From Chloroflexota bacterium (GTDB lineage: Bacteria; Chloroflexota; Anaerolineae; Anaerolineales; Anaerolineaceae), in assembly GCA_023434145.1 (NCBI GenBank), contig JAEYTI010000247.1, positions 1-21,908 on the forward strand: 21,908 bases of DNA, in the 5' to 3' direction. Below are positions 13,723 through 19,858 of the stretch, in pieces; position 1 is the first letter of the stretch; each line of letters begins with the position of its first letter. The notes below the pieces were generated by a model. It worked only from the letters and a program-made list of their open reading frames with translations, was not told where the DNA came from and made no database searches. A program made the translations under genes and the position numbers.

Positions 13723-15753
13723 ATGAAGCAAGCAGCAAAACTGCCACAGCATTGGATTGATTTGCTTCTCATTATTGCTAGCGCATTGATCGCCTATATT
13801 CCGCTGGTGGGTGGTTTGGGATATTATCGCGATGACTGGCACGTGACCTGGGGCGGGCTGATGATCGGCGCGGAGAAGGTGTTTGACCTGCACCTGACCG
13901 ATCGCCCGTTTATGGGACTAATTTACAGTTGGACCTACTCGCTGCTGGGGTATTCGCCGCTGGTATGGCAGCTGTACACCATTACGCTGCGGATTACCGG
14001 CGGGCTGCTGGTGCTGTGGCTGCTGCGGCTGTTGTGGCCCACCCGGCGGACAGAAACGGCTGTGATGGCGCTGCTGTTCGTGATTTACCCTGGCTTTTTA
14101 CAGCTGGCTACCTCAAGCGCCTACTCCAATCATATGTTTGGCCTTGCGATGGGCATTCTGTCGCTGATCCTGTCGATTAAGGCGGTACAGGCGGGGAACG
14201 GATTGGCGCGGATTGGTTTGACGCTGGTGTCGATCGCAACGGCGCTGGTGTGCTTCTTGATCATGGAGTACATGATTAGCCTGGAACTGGTGCGGCTGCT
14301 GCTGTTGGGATATCTGTTTGTATGGCGCAAACCGGGGAAAGTTGTTCAAAAAGGCTGGCGACTGCTGAAAATTTGGGCGCCCTACTTTGCCGGTTTTTTT
14401 GCCTTTCTGGCGTGGCGGGTGCTGATCTTCAAGAGCGCTCGCGCTACTACCGATGTGGGATCGCTGGCGAGCGCTTACCTGAACGAGCCTGGGTATATGC
14501 TGGGCCGGTTGGTGATCGAGACGGTGAAAGGCGCGCTAAATACTCTGGTGATGGCGTGGACCGTTCCGTTCTACAACCAGACCATGACGGCCAACCCCAC
14601 CAACTTGCTGGTATCGTTTGTGCTGGCGCTGATGGCTGTGGGGGTCTTCCTGGCCTTCTTGCGCATAATGGGCGGAAAGAATGATCTGCAAGCGGATTCG
14701 AATGAAGGCGACGCCTGGGGCAGAGAAGCAGTGGTTCTGGGCCTGCTGCTCGTCTTGCTCAATATTGTGCCGGTGGTGCTGGCGAACCGCGATGTGCGGC
14801 TCACCGATACGCTGGACCGCTATACGCTGCCCGCATCGATTGGCGTGGTGATGGTGGTTGTTGGCCTGCTGTATTGGGTGGCGCGGGGATCGCTGCGCGT
14901 GCCGGCGATTGTGCTGTTGATTGCGATTTCGATCATCACGCACTATAACAATACGGCCTTCTTCAAGAATTTCTGGACGATGGAAAAACAGCTCTGGTGG
15001 CAGCTTTCCTGGCGCGCGCCGGACATTAAGGACAGCACGGTGCTGATTCCATCGCTGCCCGCGCCGTATATGCTGGCGGAGAGCTATGAGGTGTGGGGAC
15101 CTGCCAATTTGATCTACGGCACACGCGAGAATCCACTGCGCGTGCTCGGTGAATCGCTCAACACAGAAGCGATGCACTCGGCGCTGACCTCGGCTAGTTT
15201 TACACGCACCATGCGGCGGGTTGAATTTACGTTGGATTTCAAGAACTTGCTGGTCGTTTCGATCCCTGGGCCAGGGTCGTGCCTGCGGGTACATGATGGA
15301 CAGTGGCTGGAGTTCGCAGCGAGTGAAAACCTTTTGATACGGCAGGTCGCGCCGCTTTCGAACAGCAGCATGATTGTAACGGAAGGCGAATCGAAAACGC
15401 CGCCTGCTGTGGTTTTTGGCCCTGAGCCCGAGCACGGCTGGTGCTACTATTACCAGAAGGCGGACCTCGCCCGCCAGAAGCAGGACTGGGCGGAGGCTGC
15501 GCGCTTGGGTGACGAAGCGCGAGCGAAAGGACTCCAGCCGGTGGATATGATGGAGTGGCTGCCTTTTTACCAGGCATACGCTTATACTGACCGGCTGGAT
15601 GATGCCAACAGCACCGCTTACTGGATCCGTGGAGAGCAAATCGCGGTGAAGGAATTCTGCGCGCAGTTCGGGCAGGCGCGTGTGGATGCGCTAGGCGCGG
15701 GGACGATTGATGAATTTATTGTCATCAATCTGTGCCCGCAGTACGTGCGCTGA
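13723..15753 (+). CDS. Polytopic membrane protein, GT-C glycosyltransferase-like
   Basis: A 676-residue protein with about ten or more hydrophobic segments over the first 420 residues, then a soluble C-terminal part. The first loop has GYYRDDWH (33-40), an acidic pair after TM1 as in GT-C enzymes such as Pmt- and ArnT-like proteins, where it binds the lipid-linked sugar donor. The tail (about 420-676) includes a stretch like one or two TPR helices (KADLARQKQDWAEAARLGDEARAKG). The true donor and acceptor are unknown, and no Pfam family is claimed with confidence. I chose ATG 13723 (AAAGGA ten bases upstream) because farther upstream lie the promoter and hairpin D. It ends 14 bases before the convergent operon stop with no visible terminator between them. 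Confidence 0.72.
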   Translation: MKQAAKLPQHWIDLLLIIASALIAYIPLVGGLGYYRDDWHVTWGGLMIGAEKVFDLHLTDRPFMGLIYSWTYSLLGYSPLVWQLYTITLRITGGLLVLWLLRLLWPTRRTETAVMALLFVIYPGFLQLATSSAYSNHMFGLAMGILSLILSIKAVQAGNGLARIGLTLVSIATALVCFLIMEYMISLELVRLLLLGYLFVWRKPGKVVQKGWRLLKIWAPYFAGFFAFLAWRVLIFKSARATTDVGSLASAYLNEPGYMLGRLVIETVKGALNTLVMAWTVPFYNQTMTANPTNLLVSFVLALMAVGVFLAFLRIMGGKNDLQADSNEGDAWGREAVVLGLLLVLLNIVPVVLANRDVRLTDTLDRYTLPASIGVVMVVVGLLYWVARGSLRVPAIVLLIAISIITHYNNTAFFKNFWTMEKQLWWQLSWRAPDIKDSTVLIPSLPAPYMLAESYEVWGPANLIYGTRENPLRVLGESLNTEAMHSALTSASFTRTMRRVEFTLDFKNLLVVSIPGPGSCLRVHDGQWLEFAASENLLIRQVAPLSNSSMIVTEGESKTPPAVVFGPEPEHGWCYYYQKADLARQKQDWAEAARLGDEARAKGLQPVDMMEWLPFYQAYAYTDRLDDANSTAYWIRGEQIAVKEFCAQFGQARVDALGAGTIDEFIVINLCPQYVR

Positions 15754-15767
15754 CCTAACCTGACTCG

Positions 15768-16244
15768 CTAAACCTTTCCCTCTCGCAGCGAAGCAACTGC
15801 TTTATCGATGCGGCGCTGTCGGGTATCGGGCGTTTTTGCGCCTTCAATGTTGAGCACAACGCGGCGCTTGTTGCTGTAGGAGAGCCCCCCAAAGAAGCGT
15901 TTGGCATCCGCATCCTGGTCGAGCGCATCGGAAAAGTCGGGCGGAACAGTCACTTCGCGCGGCTCGGTATCTAGTTCGAGCGTTACCTCCACCTCCTCGC
16001 CTGCTTTCACTCCTGCGGCTTCGCGGTGCTCGGCGGCAACGGGGATCATATACACATTGCCGTATGCGGCAACAGTGGAGCGGTAGGTGTGCCCGCCGAT
16101 GGTGACGCGCACAGGCGGTTTCTTCGTTGCGCCCAGCGCAGCAACAACTTCTTCCGGAACCTGGATTCCAGTCGCTGTTTTCCCTTCCAATTTCAGCACG
16201 GCACGAAACTTGTACTGCTGGTTTTGTGACGGCGCGTTTTCCAT
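15768..16244 (-). CDS. DUF1905 plus OmdA/YdeI-type protein
   Basis: A 158-residue cytoplasmic protein with two small domains. The first (about 10-95) is a DUF1905-like beta domain: YKFRAVLKLEGKTATGIQVPEEVV, then PPVRVTIGGHTYRSTVA and VEVTLELD. The second (about 98-158) is OmdA-like (bacteriocin-protection, YdeI/OmpD-associated): VPPDFSDALDQDADAKRFFGGLSYSNKRRVV, with RRIDKAVASLREGK at the end. Family members are common and poorly understood. It is the last gene of the five-gene operon, 27 bases after the preceding stop. AAGGAT lies about seven bases before the ATG. There is no visible terminator beyond it. Confidence 0.85.
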   Translation of the reverse strand: MENAPSQNQQYKFRAVLKLEGKTATGIQVPEEVVAALGATKKPPVRVTIGGHTYRSTVAAYGNVYMIPVAAEHREAAGVKAGEEVEVTLELDTEPREVTVPPDFSDALDQDADAKRFFGGLSYSNKRRVVLNIEGAKTPDTRQRRIDKAVASLREGKV

Positions 16245-16271
16245 AGGTTATCCTTGCGATTGTTGATCGAA

Positions 16272-16826
16272 CTACTGCTTGCCCTTCCACAGGCCAGCGT
16301 ATTTCTTGCGATATTTCTCATCCTGCTCGGTTTCAATCAGGGCGAATGCCCGCTCGCGGATCGATTCGTCGCCTGTCGCATCGTACAGTCTGCGCAGACC
16401 CTCAAGGATATCATAGCGGATGAGCGTGCTATTTTTCTCGTTGGTACTCTCATGGAACCGCTGGGTGAGTCCATCGACTACCCGCCGGCGCTGCGCCTCG
16501 CCCGCTGTACCAATTTTCCACAGCGACTGCAAGCAGTGCCGCGCGGTAACAAAGCGCTCGTCTTTGGTCACCGCCAGTAACGCATCGAAGTCGATCAGCA
16601 TGCGGCCCTCGGGGTCGCTTTTGGCGAGGTTGCTCAATACCTGCGAGGCAATCGAGCGGATGTGGTTATCCTTGTGCCGCAGTGCAGCTAACAGTTCATC
16701 CCAGGCCTGATAGGCCCAGTCGACGGGGTGCTCGGTGACCGCCAGAAGGTTGTAATACGCCTGGTTCTGCCGTTCTTTGTCCGGCGAATAGAGGTCATCC
16801 AGCATCGATCGAACGTTTGGTTCCAT
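16272..16826 (-). CDS. HEAT-like helical protein of unknown function
   Basis: A 184-residue, all-helical, soluble protein. Paired helices with DELLAALRHKDNHIRSIASQVLSNLAK, ALLAVTKDERFVTARHCLQSL and RYDILEGLRRLYDAT look like three or four HEAT repeats (about 40-160), a fold used for protein or DNA binding. DNA-glycosylase AlkD-type proteins also use such repeats, but I cannot see their active-site pattern. It starts five bases after the stop of the helix-hairpin-helix gene, so it is part of the same operon. No closer assignment is possible from sequence alone. Confidence 0.75.
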   Translation of the reverse strand: MEPNVRSMLDDLYSPDKERQNQAYYNLLAVTEHPVDWAYQAWDELLAALRHKDNHIRSIASQVLSNLAKSDPEGRMLIDFDALLAVTKDERFVTARHCLQSLWKIGTAGEAQRRRVVDGLTQRFHESTNEKNSTLIRYDILEGLRRLYDATGDESIRERAFALIETEQDEKYRKKYAGLWKGKQ

Positions 16827-16831
16827 TGCGC

Positions 16832-17050
16832 CTATTGCTCAGGAGCAAAAGAAAGACCGCGCTCGGCAAGCGCCACGCGAAGCTGCTCAATCCCCTTTGG
16901 GCCAACACCGTGCAGCCGTAACAGCTGCTTTTCCGTGTAGGTGGCTACCTGATCCAGACGCACGATACCTGCGGCAGTGAGCGCATTGCGGACCGGGTTG
17001 GCAAGCTTTTCGGGCAAGTCAGTTTCTTGGTTTGCAGATGCATTGGTCAT
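16832..17050 (-). CDS. Small helix-hairpin-helix protein, RpoA C-terminal-domain-like
   Basis: A 72-residue protein. The motif is LANPVRNALTAAGIVRLDQV followed by TEKQLLRLHGVGPKGIEQLRVALAERGLSF (about 15-68). The HGVGPKG hairpin and the order of helices match the RNA polymerase alpha C-terminal fold and other HhH DNA-binding units, so nucleic-acid binding is likely. It may act as a stand-alone DNA-binding module. The start is set by AGGAGT (17063-17058) seven bases before ATG 17050; an upstream GTG at 17059 overlaps that site and is rejected. It lies 11 bases after the DinB-like stop. Confidence 0.8.
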   Translation of the reverse strand: MTNASANQETDLPEKLANPVRNALTAAGIVRLDQVATYTEKQLLRLHGVGPKGIEQLRVALAERGLSFAPEQ

Positions 17051-17061
17051 GCGGTTCACTC

Positions 17062-17571
17062 CTATTCCTTCTGCGACTGCACGGCGCGCACTCGCTCAAT
17101 CATCTGCCGGATGATGCCGAGGTGGAAGGCGGCATGCGGGATCAGGGCTGTCAGCCCGAGAATATATACCTCTTGAAGTTCTGTTACATTCCCAATCCCT
17201 TCGCGCAGCGATTCAAACTCAGTGCGCAGTGCATTCCGCAGGCGATCCCATGCGGCTTCATCTGCGTTCACCAGTGCCCAGCTTTCAGCCCAGTTGCCCT
17301 GGTATTCGCCGCCGCGAATAGCCTGATTGGCGTTGGCGATGCTCCAGCGCAGGTGCTCGACGTTCGCGGCAATGGTAGAGCCAGACCCATCGCTGCCGTC
17401 AATGGAGAAAGAGGCTTCGGCGGCGGTAACATTCTTTAGAGTACCCAGGATACCGGAATCAGGCTCATTATCGATGAACCAGGTTTCTTTCGGGTTGGGC
17501 GGGCCTTCATAGACTTCGGTTAGCAGCGTATTGATGGTGCTAATAAAGGTAGATATCGGTATCGTGCTCAT
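17062..17571 (-). CDS. DinB-like four-helix protein
   Basis: A 169-residue protein with the DinB/YfiT layout. NVEHLRWSIANANQAIRGG (about 69-87) has the first metal-type His, and the C-terminal helix PHAAFHLGIIRQMIERV (about 145-161) has the HxxxH pair, so three His could bind a metal. Members of this superfamily include bacillithiol/mycothiol-dependent transferases and DNA-damage-induced proteins of unknown role. Its ATG overlaps the DUF2277 stop by four bases, which means translational coupling. The LexA-type box at the operon promoter gives some support to a stress role, but this is inference. Confidence 0.78.
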   Translation of the reverse strand: MSTIPISTFISTINTLLTEVYEGPPNPKETWFIDNEPDSGILGTLKNVTAAEASFSIDGSDGSGSTIAANVEHLRWSIANANQAIRGGEYQGNWAESWALVNADEAAWDRLRNALRTEFESLREGIGNVTELQEVYILGLTALIPHAAFHLGIIRQMIERVRAVQSQKE

Positions 17572-17831
17572 AGATTGGGTTCACCTTCCTGTTTTCTCAA
17601 CCGGGGTGCCTGCTCGCGAGATCGGGCAGGGGCCTTTGTTTCCAGGTCCGCGAGGAGTTTGACCGATGCCGTGGTGATTGCATCAACTGCCTCTTGAAAG
17701 GCGGCCTCGTTGGCCCGCGAAGGTTTGTTATATCCGCTGATTTTGCGCACAAACTGAAGCGCGGCGTCGCGCACTTCTTCTTCGCTGGTGGGCGGATTAA
17801 TATTGAAAAGCGGTTTAATGTTTCTACACAT
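17568..17831 (-). CDS. DUF2277 family protein
   Basis: An 87-residue protein starting MCRNIKPLFNINPPTSEEEV, with DAALQFVRKISGYNKPSRAN next (about 24-43). This is the family's conserved core, with an early Cys and a PSxxN motif. The C-terminal 20 residues are basic and probably disordered. Function of the family is unknown to me. It is the first gene of the five-gene operon and overlaps the next gene by four bases. ATG 17831 is chosen because the conserved core begins there. A longer frame up to 17894 would run through the promoter and is rejected. Confidence 0.82.
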   Translation of the reverse strand: MCRNIKPLFNINPPTSEEEVRDAALQFVRKISGYNKPSRANEAAFQEAVDAITTASVKLLADLETKAPARSREQAPRLRKQEGEPNL

Positions 17832-17848
17832 AATGTCCCCATCTCTTT

Positions 17849-17860
17849 GAACGTTTGTTC
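17849..17860 (-). promoter_or_regulatory. LexA-type (SOS box-like) palindrome at the operon start
   Basis: GAACAAACGTTC on the minus strand matches the core GAAC-RNRY-GTTC of the Gram-positive-type LexA box exactly. It covers about +1 to +12 relative to the predicted start, where a repressor would block transcription. LexA itself is not in the window. Confidence 0.5.
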
Positions 17861-17866
17861 CAATTA

Positions 17867-17894
17867 AGTATAGAAAAAATACTATTAATGTCAA
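17867..17894 (-). promoter_or_regulatory. Strong promoter of the DUF2277-to-DUF1905 operon
   Basis: Reading leftward: perfect TTGACA (17894-17889), a 16-base spacer and TATACT (17872-17867). Transcription should start near 17860, which gives a leader of about 30 bases before ATG 17831. Confidence 0.78.
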
Positions 17895-17912
17895 GTATTA
17901 ATTTGTGCCCGG

Positions 17913-17979
17913 CTAGCGGACTATATGTTTTGAGCGGTAGGTACAGGGCACCTACCGCTCAAAACATATAGTCCGCTAG
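17913..17979. repeat. Perfect hairpin E (30-bp arms, 7-nt loop)
   Basis: Positions 17913-17942 are the exact reverse complement of 17950-17979, with ACAGGGC as the loop. It lies 50 bases after the glucose-6-phosphate isomerase stop and just upstream of the next promoter, so it could end the gpi transcript. No T-tract follows it on the minus strand. The bases that abut the two arms are an imperfect direct repeat (TTGTGCCCGG and TTGTGGCAGG). Confidence 0.92.
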
Positions 17980-18029
17980 TTGTGGCAGGCAAGCCGTGAC
18001 CCAGTTGGGTTTCAAATCGCCAGGACGGA

Positions 18030-19682
18030 TCAACTTTCCGATTGGCGAAATTCCTTGATAGCGTTGATCAGGCCGTTGGTTGAGGAATCGTGAGAGGATA
18101 CCAGAGCGTCGCCGCGCAGCTCAGGCAGAATCTTCTTCGCAAGCTGCTTGCCAAGCTCTACGCCCATCTGGTCGAACGAATTAATCCCCCAAATGACGCC
18201 CTGAGTGAAGATTTTATGCTCGTAGAGAGCAATCAGCGCGCCGAGGACGCGGGGGGTAAGCTTTGGATAGAGGAAGGAATTGGTTGGGCGGTTGCCGGGG
18301 AAGGCTTTTGCCTTGCTGAGCAAGACCTGCTCCTCGTCGCTGCAACCAGAGCTGGAAAGCTCGGCACGGGCTTCTTCGGGCGTTTTGCCGCGCATGAGCG
18401 CCTCGGTTTGCGCCAGGTAGTTCGAGAGCAGGATGGGGTGGTGCTCGCCGAGCGGGTTGTGGCTCTGCGCGGCGGCAAGGAAGTCGCAGGGGATAAGCTG
18501 GGTGCCCTGGTGGATAAGCTGGTAGAAGGCGTGCTGCCCGTTGGTCCCCGGCTGGCCCCAGATGATCGGGCCGGTGGAGCAGGTGATGCACCCGCCCTCG
18601 CGAGTGACGCACTTGCCGTTGGACTCCATATCGCCTTGCTGGAAGTAGGCGGGAAAGTGCATCAGGTACTGGTCATAGGGCAGAATGGCATGGGAATGGG
18701 CCTCGAAGAAATTGTTGTACCAGACACCAAGCAGGCCCATGATGACTGGGATATTTTGATCGAGCGGGGCGGTTCGGAAATGCTGATCCACTTCGTGCGC
18801 GCCGGAAAGCAGTTCTTCGAAGATATCCATGCCGAGGTAGAGGGCGATGGAAAGGCCGATCGCTGACCAGAGGGAGTAGCGCCCGCCGACCCAGTCCCAG
18901 AACTCGAACATGTTTGCCGGATCGATGCCAAAGGCGCGGACCGCCTGGGTGTTGGTGGACATGGCGACGAAGTGCCTGGCGATGGCGGTTTCATCCTTCG
19001 CTGCAGCGAGGAACCACTGCCGTGCGGAGTGGGCGTTGGTCATCGTCTCTTGGGTAGTAAAGGTTTTGGAGGCAATCAGGAATAAGGCAGTTTCGGGGTT
19101 GAGTGTTTTGAGCACTTCCACCAGGTCGGTGCTGTCGACGTTGGAGACGAAGTGAACGCGCAGATTGGGGCTGGCGTAGGGTTGTAGCGCCGTGCATACC
19201 ATTTTGGGGCCGAGATCTGAGCCGCCAATGCCGATGTTGACCACGTCGGTGATCGGCTTGCCGGTATAGCCCTTCCATTCGCCGGAGCGCACAGATTCGC
19301 TGAAGACGCGCATGTGCGCCAGCACACGATTGACCTCGGGCATAACATCGACGCCATCGACCAGGATCGGCTGGTTGGAGCGGTTGCGCAAGGCTACGTG
19401 CAAAACGGCGCGGCGCTCGGTGGTGTTGATTTTGTCGCCGCGGAACATGGCTTCGATCATCTGCGACAGGCCAGCCTGGCGGGCCAGATCGACCAGCAGG
19501 GGCAGTGTCTCACCGGTAATGCGGTTCTTGGAATAATCGAACAGGATGCTGCCCAGCCGCAGCGAGAAACGGTCGAAACGGTTGGGCTCCTGCGCGAACA
19601 GATCGCGCATGTGCAGATCGCGGATGGCGTCGAGGTGCCGTGCCAGCGCCTGCCAGGCGGGGGTTTCCTTGATACAGACCAT
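18030..19682 (-). CDS. pgi: Glucose-6-phosphate isomerase
   Basis: A 550-residue enzyme that interconverts glucose 6-phosphate and fructose 6-phosphate in glycolysis and gluconeogenesis; cytoplasmic. Family signatures are present: NIGIGGSDLGP (149-159), SKTFTTQET (205-213), DWVGGRYSLWSAIGLSIAL (263-281) and FDQMGVELGKQLAKKI (503-518). Expected catalytic residues are R268, E353 in DMESNGK, H384 in NGQH and K512. Its length equals that of the long (E. coli/eukaryote-like) form, rather than the shorter 430-450-residue bacterial form. AGGAG lies about seven bases before the ATG. It is a single gene, with hairpin E downstream and a divergent ATPase gene upstream. Confidence 0.97.
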   Translation of the reverse strand: MVCIKETPAWQALARHLDAIRDLHMRDLFAQEPNRFDRFSLRLGSILFDYSKNRITGETLPLLVDLARQAGLSQMIEAMFRGDKINTTERRAVLHVALRNRSNQPILVDGVDVMPEVNRVLAHMRVFSESVRSGEWKGYTGKPITDVVNIGIGGSDLGPKMVCTALQPYASPNLRVHFVSNVDSTDLVEVLKTLNPETALFLIASKTFTTQETMTNAHSARQWFLAAAKDETAIARHFVAMSTNTQAVRAFGIDPANMFEFWDWVGGRYSLWSAIGLSIALYLGMDIFEELLSGAHEVDQHFRTAPLDQNIPVIMGLLGVWYNNFFEAHSHAILPYDQYLMHFPAYFQQGDMESNGKCVTREGGCITCSTGPIIWGQPGTNGQHAFYQLIHQGTQLIPCDFLAAAQSHNPLGEHHPILLSNYLAQTEALMRGKTPEEARAELSSSGCSDEEQVLLSKAKAFPGNRPTNSFLYPKLTPRVLGALIALYEHKIFTQGVIWGINSFDQMGVELGKQLAKKILPELRGDALVSSHDSSTNGLINAIKEFRQSES

Positions 19683-19796
19683 ACAAAACTCCTACTTGTA
19701 GCGTGCTGCGGTGCAGGTTTTATTGTAATTCCGACTGGCCGTTTTGCGGGGGATTTTGCAGGCATTTATGCGCACTGAAAACCGGGAAATCCCCGC

Positions 19797-19824
19797 TTGT
19801 GAGGTGCGCCAGAAACGCTATCCT
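19797..19824 (+). promoter_or_regulatory. Possible promoter of the copper ATPase gene
   Basis: TTGTGA (19797-19802), a 16-base spacer and TATCCT (19819-19824) give a moderate sigma70-type promoter, about 35 bases before the ATG. The whole divergent region (19683-19858) shows no CopY- or CueR-like box that I can recognise. Confidence 0.4.
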
Positions 19825-19858
19825 GATACGTAAGACGGAATAAGCAAGGAGACGTGCC

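Noticed and set aside
13419..13760. Two short frames crossing hairpin D on opposite strands with similar peptides
   Set aside because: The similarity comes only from the palindrome. Neither has a ribosome site or a family match.
14536..15639. Long open frame on the minus strand (367 codons)
   Set aside because: It lies fully antisense to the membrane GT-C-like gene, has an Arg/His/Gln-rich composition without domains, and no ribosome site. It is a by-product of biased codon use on the other strand.
17832..17894. N-terminal extension of the DUF2277 protein
   Set aside because: It would start inside the -35 box of a strong promoter; the conserved family core begins at ATG 17831.
1468..17979. 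CRISPR array as an explanation of the palindromes
   Set aside because: There are no direct repeats with regular spacers and no cas genes. The hairpins are single copies kilobases apart with different sequences.
18090..18866. Plus-strand frame of 258 codons inside the isomerase gene
   Set aside because: It is antisense to a fully conserved pgi gene. Its Glu/Gly/Val-rich translation is a shadow, not a family member.
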